Of a stretch of DNA of 49,501 bases, positions 13,394 through 21,804 are shown piece after piece (the stretch's first letter is position 1; the number at the start of each line of letters is the position of its first letter). Below the pieces are notes generated by a model. The model made no database searches. It had not been told where the DNA came from and saw only the letters and a list, made by a program, of their open reading frames with translations. The stretch is from a virus. A program made the position numbers and the translations under genes. The stretch spans positions 1 through 49,501 of the IMG/VR virus record IMGVR_UViG_3300036759_000092; one strand, given 5' to 3'.

Positions 13394-13842
13394 TCTGCTC
13401 CAAATGCGGCGAGGATAAGGAGACCGGCGACTTCTACGCTGGTCGCCGGGCGTGCAAGGAGTGCGACAAGCGCCGGGTTGGTGAGTGGCAGAAGGCACAT
13501 CGCGACGGCGCGTACATGCGACTGTGGCGCTACGGGATCAGCGAGGAGGACTTCCACGCTCTGCTCACTGAACAAGACGGGCGGGGTGCAATCTGTCGTC
13601 AGGTGATGACGAAGCCGCACATAGACCACAGTCACAAGACTGGTGAGATCCGGGGTCTGCTCTGCTTCCATTGCAATGCTGGCCTTGGCCACTTCAAGGA
13701 TTCGCCTGCACTGATGCGCCGAGCGCTCGCTTATAGTCAAGGTCGCTACTACCGGACAAAGATGCAGAAGTGCGGGACACCCGAACAGGAAAACCACAAG
13801 CGCGTCGCGGCCCTCGAAAGCCGCACGACGACCGCTGCCTGA
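13390..13842 (+). CDS. Recombination endonuclease VII-like HNH protein, 150 aa
   Basis: C3-x2-C6 and C22-x2-C25, then H77-I-D79-H80-S-H82 with C69, C92 and C95 match the endonuclease VII fold (zinc plus beta-beta-alpha-metal nuclease), which as a free-standing gene commonly behaves as a homing endonuclease. The core ends near residue 117. Residues 120-146 are foreign to the family and instead copy the C-terminus of the upstream dioxygenase. It starts inside the dioxygenase stop (ATGA). Best read as a mobile nuclease gene inserted at the 3' end of the dioxygenase gene. Confidence 0.85.
   Translation: MICSKCGEDKETGDFYAGRRACKECDKRRVGEWQKAHRDGAYMRLWRYGISEEDFHALLTEQDGRGAICRQVMTKPHIDHSHKTGEIRGLLCFHCNAGLGHFKDSPALMRRALAYSQGRYYRTKMQKCGTPEQENHKRVAALESRTTTAA
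13746..13830 (+). repeat. Direct repeat, copy 2 (3' end of the endonuclease gene)
   Basis: Counterpart of 13309-13393. Codes for Y-Y-R-T-K-M-Q-K-C-G-T and K-R-V-A-A-L-E-S-R. Probably the displaced original 3' end of the dioxygenase gene. Confidence 0.85.
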
Positions 13843-13902
13843 TCACGAGGCAGTGGTTCAGTGGCTACCAGCCGCCGATGCGGGAACAGTTGAGCCTCTT
13901 CG

Positions 13903-14439
13903 ATGAGCGAGAGCAACGGGCATCTAGCGGACGAGGAAGAGCGCCGCGCAGCGCGTCGCGCTGAGGTCGCACGCGATACCCGGGCGGGCATCCTCGACAG
14001 AGCGCGGAGACGCCATCGCATCTTGGAGCTGCGTGCGGCTGGTCTCACCGAGCAGCAGATAGCCGACCGGCTCAGCATGACGCAGAGCAACGTCAGCCGC
14101 GCTCTCAATCGCGTCATGCAGAAGTGGGGCGAGGAGGACGAGGAGAACGTCCGCGCCGTCCGCAACATGAAGCTGTTCGAGCTGGACCAGCTCAAGCGGG
14201 CGGTCTGGGCGAATGCGCTGCAAGGCGACGTCAAGGCGGTGCGCGAGGCGATGCGCATCATCGAGTTGCAGGCCAAGATCAGCGGCGCCAGCGCCCCCAT
14301 CCGCATCGAGCGGCGCACCACCGTTGACCTCGGCGGGATCGACACCGCAGAGATCGATCGCATGGAGACCGCCTGGCTGGAGGCGGGTGGTGAGATCATC
14401 GAGGGTGTGATCGCGGAAGAGGACGATGGCAACACCTGA
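13903..14439 (+). CDS. Terminase small subunit, 178 aa
   Basis: DNA-recognition subunit of the packaging motor. Residues about 40-72 form a clear helix-turn-helix (L-E-L-R-A-A-G-L-T-E-Q-Q-I-A and S-M-T-Q-S-N-V-S-R-A), followed by a long helical oligomerisation region and an acidic tail that would contact the large subunit. It overlaps terL by 14 nt. No strong Shine-Dalgarno lies before ATG 13903. The 60-base gap after the endonuclease holds nothing else I can support. Confidence 0.8.
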   Translation: MSESNGHLADEEERRAARRAEVARDTRAGILDRARRRHRILELRAAGLTEQQIADRLSMTQSNVSRALNRVMQKWGEEDEENVRAVRNMKLFELDQLKRAVWANALQGDVKAVREAMRIIELQAKISGASAPIRIERRTTVDLGGIDTAEIDRMETAWLEAGGEIIEGVIAEEDDGNT

Positions 14440-15952
14440 GGAGAAGCGGGTCCAGCGCGTCAAGCGGGCGCTGGCCAACCCCGTCTTCTTCGCAGAGACG
14501 TACTTCCGCCCCTACGACCAGAGCTGGGCGTCGAGCATGCCTGCGTTCGCACAGGACATGCTCCGCTTCATCAGGTCGAACTCGCGCAGCGTGGTCATGC
14601 TCCCGCCCGAGTTCATGAAGACGACGATCTGTAGCCAGGTCTACCCGCTCTGGCTGACGTACCGCGCCGCCATCATGCAGAAGCTGCTGCGCGGGATGCT
14701 GGCCAGCGAGGAGGAGGGGTTGGCCGCGTCGAATCTCAGCGTGGTCGCGTGGCACATCGAGAACAACGAGTTCCTCTCCCGGGACTTTGTCGATCCCAAG
14801 GGCAAGCGTCTGGTCTACCCCGACCCCACGGAGGACACCTGGCGCTACGACGCCATCATCGTCAACCGCCACGGCGCATCGAAAGACCCCACCTGGCAGG
14901 CGAAGGGATTGGACAGCAAGGGCGTCCAGGGTCGCCGCATCGACGTGCTCATCGCCGATGATCTGGTGACGCCCAAGAACGCCATGTCACCGACGCTGCG
15001 TCGCCGCGCCCTCGACTTCTGGGATCTCCAGTTCGAGACGCGGCTCGTCGCCAGTGGCCAGGCCATCGTCTCGGGCAACTTCAACGACATACGCGATCTC
15101 GTCTCCACGCTCTCCGCTCGTCCCGGGTACAAGCTCTTCAAGCGGCCCAGCATCGCCAAGCTCGACAACCCCAGCGAGCCCCCGCGTGAGCAAGACCTGG
15201 AAAGCGATGCCAAGAGCACCCTCACCTGGCCGGAGGTCTGGACGCGGGAGCGGCTCTTCAACGAGCGCAAGATGAAGCCGCAGCGCTTCCGGCGCATCCA
15301 TCTGCTGGACAGCCGCGCCGAGATGGGCGAGCAGCTCAAGATCGAGTGGGTGCAGATCCTCGATCCCAACGAGACCCCGCTGAAGTACTGCCGCTTCTAC
15401 ATGGGGATCGACCCGGCGCCTGGCAGCGGCGACGACGACCCCGACTTCTTCAACATCACGGTGGGCGCGCTCCACGGCTCCAACCTCGACGTCGTCGAGA
15501 TACGCGACGTGCGTGCGCCGATCCCGCGTCAGTGCGCGCTGGTCGGCATCCTCCATGATCGCTACCAGCGCCTCGGCATGGGCGTGATCGCCATCGGCGG
15601 GGCCAAGATCACGCTCGACCGCTACTTCCGGGGTGCCCTTTCGATTGCCCGAAAGGACCTGACGCACAAGCTGGTGGAGATCAGCGTGGCGGGCGCGAAG
15701 GAGGAGCGGCTTGAGGCGCTGGGGCCGTTCGCGCAGAGCGGCTTCATGCGCTGCTGGGAGCCGACGTGGCTCGGCCTGACGGCGGATGTGACCGACCAGT
15801 GGCAGGAGCTGAGCCTGTACGAGCAGTGGCGCGACTTCCCGCACGCACGCCATGACGACAAGCTCGACGGCCTCGACGTGATGGTGCGCACGGCCAATCA
15901 GTTCGCGATGGTCGGCGAGCAGACGATAGACGTGGAGGTGCTGGAGGCATGA
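14426..15952 (+). CDS. terL: Terminase large subunit, 508 aa
   Basis: ATPase and nuclease that drives DNA packaging. A deviant Walker A (L-P-P-E-F-M-K-T-T, 59-67), Walker B (I-D-V-L-I-A-D-D, 172-179) and an RNase H-like nuclease are visible: M-G-I-D-P-A-P-G (about residue 330) provides the first acidic residue and H-D-D-K-L-D-G-L-D near the end the last ones. Full family length. It is translationally coupled to the small subunit and to the zinc-ribbon gene after it. Packaging type cannot be proved from sequence, but the closing 127-mer fits circularly permuted headful DNA. Confidence 0.95.
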   Translation: MATPEEKRVQRVKRALANPVFFAETYFRPYDQSWASSMPAFAQDMLRFIRSNSRSVVMLPPEFMKTTICSQVYPLWLTYRAAIMQKLLRGMLASEEEGLAASNLSVVAWHIENNEFLSRDFVDPKGKRLVYPDPTEDTWRYDAIIVNRHGASKDPTWQAKGLDSKGVQGRRIDVLIADDLVTPKNAMSPTLRRRALDFWDLQFETRLVASGQAIVSGNFNDIRDLVSTLSARPGYKLFKRPSIAKLDNPSEPPREQDLESDAKSTLTWPEVWTRERLFNERKMKPQRFRRIHLLDSRAEMGEQLKIEWVQILDPNETPLKYCRFYMGIDPAPGSGDDDPDFFNITVGALHGSNLDVVEIRDVRAPIPRQCALVGILHDRYQRLGMGVIAIGGAKITLDRYFRGALSIARKDLTHKLVEISVAGAKEERLEALGPFAQSGFMRCWEPTWLGLTADVTDQWQELSLYEQWRDFPHARHDDKLDGLDVMVRTANQFAMVGEQTIDVEVLEA

Positions 15953-16173
15953 GAGGTCAGCGCGGCGCGATGTACTTCGGCTCGCCGAGCCCGGAGGACT
16001 TCCTGCGCGGTGCCATACCACGCGACAAGCCGGTCAGCACCGTCTGTCCCCAGTGCTGGACGCCCTTCCCGCTGTTGTGGTCGCCGAATGTGACAGGCGT
16101 CTGCGTCTGTCCCTATTGCAACTGTCGGCTCCTCACGAAAACAGCGCTGGAGCGTGACGTAGACGTAACCTGA
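15949..16173 (+). CDS. Zinc-ribbon protein, 74 aa
   Basis: C-P-Q-C and C-V-C-P-Y-C-N-C groups about 20 residues apart form a zinc ribbon. The start overlaps the terminase stop as ATGA and the gene sits directly before the portal, a place where some actinophages carry small zinc-finger genes of unknown use. Confidence 0.8.
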   Translation: MRGQRGAMYFGSPSPEDFLRGAIPRDKPVSTVCPQCWTPFPLLWSPNVTGVCVCPYCNCRLLTKTALERDVDVT

Positions 16174-16177
16174 GGCT

Positions 16178-17719
16178 GTGGACGCAGCCGAGCACCTTGA
16201 GAAGTCCCACGAGATCATCGTCGCGGGGCTTGCGCTCGGCGGCAAGACGACCCAGAAGCCCCCGGCCAACGAGCCGGTCACCCCTGACAACGCGCTGGAG
16301 CCGCCCGTCAGCCTGGAGTCGCTGGCCAAACTCAGCCAGATCAGCAGTCTGCGGGCCAGCATCATCGATGCGATCTCCACCAACGTCGTCGGGCTGGGCT
16401 ACGGCATCGACGTTGCCGAAGGTCACGAGGAGCAAGTCACAGACCCGCGTGATGTGGCACGTCAGGTTGCGGCAACGCTGGAGGCGCTGGCCATGCGTGA
16501 CGTCCGCATGGACCGGCCCAGCTTCACCGAGCTCATGTTCGCTGTGAAGACGGACGAGGAGGAGGTCGGCCAGGGGTTCCTGGAGGTCAGCCGCGACAAG
16601 CGCACCGGCAAGATCGACGGGCTGTTCCACATCCCCGGCAAGCTGATGCGTCGCCTGAAGGACCGCAGCGGCTACGTCCTCCTTGACGAGGATGAGCAGG
16701 TGGCCAGCGTCGAGTTCTACAACTTCGGCGAGAAGGTCAACTACACCGATGACGGTGAGCCGACCGGCGACCTGGAGCAAGGCAAGACCTGGGCACGCAA
16801 CGAGGCGCTCAGCTTCAAGCTCTACACCAGCGAGTCACGCGACTACGGGCTCCCCAGGGACGTTGCCGAGGCGATGGACTACGCGGGCGACAAGCTCGCC
16901 GCCGAGTACAACATCGGCTTCTTCGATTCTGGCGGCACCCCGCCGACGCTCCTCTTCATCTCGGCGACAGGTGATGACACGATGGGCCAGAAGGTCACCT
17001 TCCGCGTGCCGCAGGAGACGGTGGCGCGGATCGGCAACACCATCAAGTCGGACAGCGGTCACAGGGACAAGGTGGCCATCATCCCGCTGCCGCAGAACGC
17101 CACCGTCGAGAAGATCACGCTCGGCGAGATCAGCGAGCGGGACATGGGCTTTGTCAACTACCGGACCGACAACGCCCAGCGGATCTTGAGCGCCTTCCGC
17201 ATGCAGCCGATCTTCGTCGGGCTGTCGAGCGAGGGCCGCTACGACGCGGAGGTTCAGCGCAGCATCACCCTGGAGCAGTTGTTCGACCCCGAGCAGACAA
17301 GGTACGAGGCGCGTCTGCGCGCCACGCTGATCAAGGATCTCGGCTACAGCAGCATGGAGCTGAAGTTCAAGCGGATGGCCGTCGAGTCGGACGCGGCCCG
17401 GCGCGAGTCGGCACAGCGGCTCGCCGAGGCGGCGGACATCACGTTGCGCGAGCATCGCGCCGCTCACGGCTACGGCCCGCTCCCAGAGGCCAAGGATGGG
17501 CAAGACCCGGAGCCCGGTCAGTACCCCAGCGGCATCAACGACCGGCTGATCAACATCGGCCAGCCACGCGGCGCGGAGCACCGCAACGACACGAGCGACC
17601 AGCGCGGTCTACGTCCCGGCCTGGCCGACCGTGAGCAGCGCAGCACCGACAACGAGCTCGCTATCCAGGCCGAGCGTCAGCGCACGGGCGTCACCACCAA
17701 CGGAGCGCCCAATGCCTGA
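16178..17719 (+). CDS. Portal protein, 513 aa
   Basis: Dodecameric head vertex protein through which DNA passes. Size, place after terL, and segments such as S-L-R-A-S-I-I-D-A-I (about 58-67), G-Y-G-I-D-V, and the Q-P-I-F-V-G-L-S-S-E-G-R-Y stretch in the C-terminal half match the HK97/PBSX-type portal family, where the last motif lines the clip and stem. GTG start after TGAGG. The last 60 residues are hydrophilic and probably flexible. Confidence 0.9.
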   Translation: MDAAEHLEKSHEIIVAGLALGGKTTQKPPANEPVTPDNALEPPVSLESLAKLSQISSLRASIIDAISTNVVGLGYGIDVAEGHEEQVTDPRDVARQVAATLEALAMRDVRMDRPSFTELMFAVKTDEEEVGQGFLEVSRDKRTGKIDGLFHIPGKLMRRLKDRSGYVLLDEDEQVASVEFYNFGEKVNYTDDGEPTGDLEQGKTWARNEALSFKLYTSESRDYGLPRDVAEAMDYAGDKLAAEYNIGFFDSGGTPPTLLFISATGDDTMGQKVTFRVPQETVARIGNTIKSDSGHRDKVAIIPLPQNATVEKITLGEISERDMGFVNYRTDNAQRILSAFRMQPIFVGLSSEGRYDAEVQRSITLEQLFDPEQTRYEARLRATLIKDLGYSSMELKFKRMAVESDAARRESAQRLAEAADITLREHRAAHGYGPLPEAKDGQDPEPGQYPSGINDRLINIGQPRGAEHRNDTSDQRGLRPGLADREQRSTDNELAIQAERQRTGVTTNGAPNA

Positions 17720-18083
17720 GGCTCTGGTACGTGATCTCGGGCCTGACCTGATCGCCTACAAGGCGGGTGCCGACTTCCAGGTCCCGGGCATCGACAGTCC
17801 CGACATGGGCATCGCGGTCGGTGAGAACTTCTGCATCGTCTACGGCCAAATCGAGTTCACCGCCGCCAGCGGCGCTATCACCATCGATCTGCCAGATGAG
17901 CTGGCCCCGATGGTCGAGGCGGTCAGCATCGCCCTGTGCGGCGAGGAGCTAGCCACCATCCGTGTCTATGACGACGCCGACAAGGGCGCGGGGATAGACC
18001 TGGCGCTCTATGGATCGCACGGTCCGGGCTTCGAGGCGGGGATGATCGTCTCGCTGGGACAAACCATGTACGTGAGGAAGTGA
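17712..18083 (+). CDS. Hypothetical beta-rich structural protein, 123 aa
   Basis: Starts at ATG 17712, overlapping the portal stop. Alternating strands (F-C-I-V-Y-G-Q-I-E-F, A-I-T-I-D-L, A-T-I-R-V-Y) suggest a jelly-roll or beta-sandwich fold. Position between portal and protease and lack of any enzyme motif suggest a head decoration or minor head protein. Confidence 0.75.
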   Translation: MPEALVRDLGPDLIAYKAGADFQVPGIDSPDMGIAVGENFCIVYGQIEFTAASGAITIDLPDELAPMVEAVSIALCGEELATIRVYDDADKGAGIDLALYGSHGPGFEAGMIVSLGQTMYVRK

Positions 18084-18086
18084 GCG

Positions 18087-19613
18087 ATGGCCTTCCATCT
18101 CCTCAGTGACGTTGACGTGGTCGCCGTCAGCCTGGTAGACAAGGGCGCGAACAGGCGCAAGTTCTACCTCCGCAAGCAGGAGGACGAGGAGCGCGAGGAG
18201 TTCCTGCTGCCGCCGTCGCGCATTGTCAAGGCGGACGACTGGTCAGCCGTCTACTGCATAGTCGCTGAGCCGGGTGCGCGTGAGAATCCCGGCGTCGGTG
18301 CCGATACCGACCTTGAGGACGAATGGCGTGATGCCGACGAGATCCGCAAGGCGGCACATCGCTTCATGAAGAACGGCGCGCTCGTCAACAAGATGCACGA
18401 GGCGCTGGATCCATTCGGCACCGTGGTGGAGAACTTCGTGGCGCAGTCCACCTTCCTCGTCGGTGAGGAACTGATCAAGGAGGGCGCCTGGGTGATCGGC
18501 ATCGCGCCCACCGACGATGGTAAGGCAGCCATCGAGAAGGGTGAGTTCACCGGGGTCAGCATCCAGGGGACGGGCATCAGGACGCTGGTGGAGAAGGCTG
18601 CCCTCACATCGAAGGGCAGGAAGAGCCTTCCCAGCAGCGCCTTCGTCTTCCCGAAGGACAAGCGCTACCCGATCCACGATCGGGCGCACGCTGCGAACGC
18701 GCTTGCCAGATCAAGCGGCAAGCCCGAAGAGGCTGCCGTCCGCGCCGCCGTCTGCAAGAAGTTCCCCGATATGCCTGCATGCAAGAGGGGCGTGCAGAAG
18801 GAACTGGAGAAGGTGCTCGGTCCGCCCGGAACCGACATCGCTCGCAATCAGGCGGCGGCGCGAGGTCCTCTGCGGCACCTGATCGCCTTCTACATGAAGA
18901 AGCCGCATCCGTTCACGGCATGCGTCCGCGACAACACCAAGCGGTTCGGTCCCGATCGTGCCAAGCGAGTGTGCGCCGTCCTCAAGGATCTCGGTGAGGG
19001 GACGACGAAGTGGCGTAGCGGCGGCAAGAAGATGATGAAGGCCGAGGACGTCAGCGACGAGCTCGTGGAGACGTGGGCGCTCGCCTTGGGCAGCGTCGGC
19101 GTCACGCACGACGACATCGTGTTCTTGGCCAAGGCTCTAGAAGATACGGAAGGTAGGCTTGGCGAAGGCGTGACTGACACCGAAAACAAGGGCTGGCTTC
19201 GCGCCATCGGCAAGACGCTCGGCATCTCGAAGGAAGATGTCGATGCAGAGGTAGAGCTCGCGACCGAGGAGGAGACGACGGTGTCGGACAACGCGTCCGA
19301 CGAGCGCCTGGAGCGTATCGAGGAGGCCATCACCAAGTCTTCGGCTCAGGTCGAGGCGCTGGCGAACCGGCTCGCCGATATCGCCGAAACGCTCGCCGGG
19401 AAGAAGAAGGAAGACGAGGAGAAGGAGGAGGAGCAGGTCCCGCAGGCCGAGGTCTACCATCGTCTCGAAGAGGTGGCCAAGTCGCTCGACGAGATCAAGG
19501 CCGACGTGGACAAGCTCGCCTCCGGCGACTCGACCCAGCGCGACGACCAGCGCGACAGGGTGACCAAGTCCGAGTCCGACCACCCGCTCGCGGGTCTGCT
19601 GATCGAGGAGTAA
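18087..19613 (+). CDS. Prohead protease / scaffold fusion (XkdF-like), 508 aa
   Basis: Residues about 35-165 resemble the XkdF-type putative serine protease: A-V-Y-C-I-V-A-E-P, an M-K-N-G-A-L-V-N-K-M-H-E block and E-G-A-W-V-I-G-I. Residues about 195-245 match a small domain seen in many phages (S-A-F-V-F-P-K-D-K-R-Y-P-I-H-D followed by R-A-A-V). The C-terminal 150 residues are acidic coiled coil, as in scaffolding proteins. A single chain therefore probably serves as both maturation protease and internal scaffold. It sits just before the capsid gene. Confidence 0.8.
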   Translation: MAFHLLSDVDVVAVSLVDKGANRRKFYLRKQEDEEREEFLLPPSRIVKADDWSAVYCIVAEPGARENPGVGADTDLEDEWRDADEIRKAAHRFMKNGALVNKMHEALDPFGTVVENFVAQSTFLVGEELIKEGAWVIGIAPTDDGKAAIEKGEFTGVSIQGTGIRTLVEKAALTSKGRKSLPSSAFVFPKDKRYPIHDRAHAANALARSSGKPEEAAVRAAVCKKFPDMPACKRGVQKELEKVLGPPGTDIARNQAAARGPLRHLIAFYMKKPHPFTACVRDNTKRFGPDRAKRVCAVLKDLGEGTTKWRSGGKKMMKAEDVSDELVETWALALGSVGVTHDDIVFLAKALEDTEGRLGEGVTDTENKGWLRAIGKTLGISKEDVDAEVELATEEETTVSDNASDERLERIEEAITKSSAQVEALANRLADIAETLAGKKKEDEEKEEEQVPQAEVYHRLEEVAKSLDEIKADVDKLASGDSTQRDDQRDRVTKSESDHPLAGLLIEE

Positions 19614-19615
19614 CC

Positions 19616-20566
19616 GTGGACAGGCGCGAAGCACTCACCAAGGCCACGATCACTACCACAGGTGTCGGCACCGGCCTCCTGTCTGCCGAACGCGGACGGG
19701 CCTTCATCCGGGCGCTGAAGGACCGGGGCGTCCTCAGCACCAAGCTCACCCAGGACACACGCACCGCCGCGACAGGCGTCGTGGACAAGATGGCGACCGG
19801 GGCGCGCATCATCCGTGCTGCCACCGAGAACGCCGATGACGGGTACCGGGTCGGCGCGACCTTCGAGCAGGTGCCGTACACGACCAAGAAGGTGCGGCTC
19901 CCCTGGGAGATCACCGAAGACGCGCTCCACGAGAACCTGGAGAGCGGTGGCCTGGAGAGCGACATGCTCGACGAGATGACCACGCAGTTCGCGCTGGACC
20001 TGGAAGACCTAGAGATCAACGGCGATAGCGCCGATGCCAGCGCCGATGCCGCCTTCCTCACCATCAACGACGGCATCCTCAAGCTCGTCGCGACTGCCGC
20101 TCAGGCCGGACGCAACCTCAACGGCGCGACCACGAACAGCGGTGTCTTCTCCAAGGCGCACATGTTCGACGCTCTCTTCGCGATGCCGCCGAAGTACCGG
20201 AACCAGCCCGGGAACGTCTGGATCATGTCACCCAACCGACAGGTCCAGTGGTGGGAGCAGCTCACCGACCGCACCACCGATGCCGGTGACGCACTCCTGC
20301 TCGGCAGCGGCGGCGCGGCGGACAAGCCCCTCGGGTACAACATCCTCACGCCGCCCTCCTGGCCAGATAGCGTCGTGTTCCTGTGCAACCCGAAGAACTT
20401 CCATCGTGTCGTCAGTTGGCAGATCCGGCGGCGCGTGGTGACGGGTGCCACCGACGCAGAGCTGGCCGCGAAGGACAAGCGGTTCTACGTCTTCTTCATC
20501 AAGCACGACGTCATCGTTGAGGAGTTCGACGCGGTGGTCCGGACGTACGGCCTCGCGGCGGTCTAG
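19616..20566 (+). CDS. Major capsid protein, HK97-like, 316 aa
   Basis: Length, position and pattern fit an HK97-fold capsid subunit: helical N-arm, P-W-E-I-T-E-D-A-L (spine-helix region, about 97-105), the E-I-N-G-D strand near 133, and N-V-W-I-M-S-P-N followed by Q-V-Q-W-W in the A-domain. GTG start preceded by GAGGAG five bases away. No signature of an accessory insertion domain is visible. Expected to be the most abundant virion protein. Confidence 0.9.
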   Translation: MDRREALTKATITTTGVGTGLLSAERGRAFIRALKDRGVLSTKLTQDTRTAATGVVDKMATGARIIRAATENADDGYRVGATFEQVPYTTKKVRLPWEITEDALHENLESGGLESDMLDEMTTQFALDLEDLEINGDSADASADAAFLTINDGILKLVATAAQAGRNLNGATTNSGVFSKAHMFDALFAMPPKYRNQPGNVWIMSPNRQVQWWEQLTDRTTDAGDALLLGSGGAADKPLGYNILTPPSWPDSVVFLCNPKNFHRVVSWQIRRRVVTGATDAELAAKDKRFYVFFIKHDVIVEEFDAVVRTYGLAAV

Positions 20567-20580
20567 AAAGGAACCACCTG

Positions 20581-21129
20581 ATGCCATACGTCTACGAGGG
20601 TGAGGAGCCGGTCCGCGTCAACAACGTCCGCTACGCGCCCGGTGCCATCACCGACAGCGAGGACGTAAAGGGGAAGCCCGGCTTCCGCAGTATCAAGGAC
20701 GACGAGGCGGCCAAGATCGCAAGCGAGCGGCCCGGCACCTTCGCCAACGCCAAGCCCGACGCGATGATGGCCGCCGTCGCCGATCGAATCGCCTGGATCG
20801 GTGATGCGACGGTGGCGGCACCGCTGAACACGGTGGTCGGCGACAATGAGGCCCCCTTTGGTCCGCCCACCGGGACGATCACCACCAAACAGGCCGTCAT
20901 GCGCGACGCCGCGAGCAGTGCCGAACGGATGGCCTTCGGTGACCACGAGTGGCTTCCGGAGGACGAGGAGGGCCGCAACCTCGGGGACAGCACTTCGGGG
21001 AAGGTGCAGGCCGCTCAGGCGGCTGCGTCCGGCAGGCTGGAAGAGGTCACGCAGGAGCTGCAAGACCTGGCGGCAGCGGAAGAGGAACCCGCTCCCTCTG
21101 GTGGCTCGTCAAGCTCAGCTTCTGGGTAG
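20581..21129 (+). CDS. Probable head accessory protein, 182 aa
   Basis: Follows the capsid gene with AAGGA before its ATG. The N-terminal part (about 1-55) is a small beta domain (P-Y-V-Y-E-G-E-E-P-V-R-V-N-N-V-R-Y) often found directly after capsid genes; the rest is low complexity, ending in Gly/Ser repeats. A minor head or capsid-binding role is inferred from location. Confidence 0.7.
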   Translation: MPYVYEGEEPVRVNNVRYAPGAITDSEDVKGKPGFRSIKDDEAAKIASERPGTFANAKPDAMMAAVADRIAWIGDATVAAPLNTVVGDNEAPFGPPTGTITTKQAVMRDAASSAERMAFGDHEWLPEDEEGRNLGDSTSGKVQAAQAAASGRLEEVTQELQDLAAAEEEPAPSGGSSSSASG

Positions 21130-21150
21130 CGACGGTGGGATAGTTGGGTC

Positions 21151-21804
21151 ATGCCTGACTATCCCACTGCGCCTGAGCTGGTAGCAGAGTCCAACATCCC
21201 GGCGCTGACGCAACTCACGCCGGACCAGCAGCAGGAGCTCTACGAGCTTTCGGTCAGTGCAATCGAGGAGTTCTGCGGGCAGGTGTTCGACTTCCAGCAG
21301 GACGCGACGTTCCTCCTCGATGGTCCGGGCTCCAACGTCATGTACCTACCGAAGCGCCTGGAGCGTTTGGATGCGCTCTACATCACCAACTCGGCGCTGG
21401 ATGTGGGCGATGTCACACTCAGCGAGAAGCACGACCACCTGGAGGTCATCTCTGGGCTCGGTGCCGGGAGGAACTACTACTCCTGGGCGTTGCTGTCATT
21501 TGAGGTGGGCGTCACGTTCGACTTCGCCTACGGGCTGTCGAACGTGCAGATCACCGGGAACTGGGGCTGGGAGAACTTCCCCACGCCTGTTCGCACGGCG
21601 ATCCGCACCGACATGGAAGACACCGCTCTGGCCGATACCAATCTCCTCAACCAGACGGTGCGCAGCTATCGCAAGATGGGCATGCGCGATATTTCGCAGG
21701 GGAACCTCCGTGCAGCGGTCAACTTCGCCCCCGGTCTGGGCGACGATGTGATCAACATGCTCCAGCCGTACGTCTGGCAGGGCGCGATCGGTGTCGTGGT
21801 CTAG
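21151..21804 (+). CDS. Head-tail connector (adaptor) protein, 217 aa
   Basis: Helical start ([21 protein letters not shown]) followed by a beta section and a helical end with S-Y-R-K-M-G-M-R-D, the arrangement of gp6/gp15-type adaptors that bind below the portal. Its position fits. No strong ribosome site; its stop TAG shares one base with the next GTG start. Confidence 0.75.
   Translation: MPDYPTAPELVAESNIPALTQLTPDQQQELYELSVSAIEEFCGQVFDFQQDATFLLDGPGSNVMYLPKRLERLDALYITNSALDVGDVTLSEKHDHLEVISGLGAGRNYYSWALLSFEVGVTFDFAYGLSNVQITGNWGWENFPTPVRTAIRTDMEDTALADTNLLNQTVRSYRKMGMRDISQGNLRAAVNFAPGLGDDVINMLQPYVWQGAIGVVV

Noticed and set aside
13770-13964. 64-codon rightward frame bridging the endonuclease and terminase small subunit
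   Set aside because: Overlaps both well-supported genes with no motif; an internal ATG (13878) gives a 28-codon peptide that I cannot support.
14987-16021. 344-codon leftward frame opposite terL
   Set aside because: terL carries all catalytic motifs on the plus strand; this frame is its complement.
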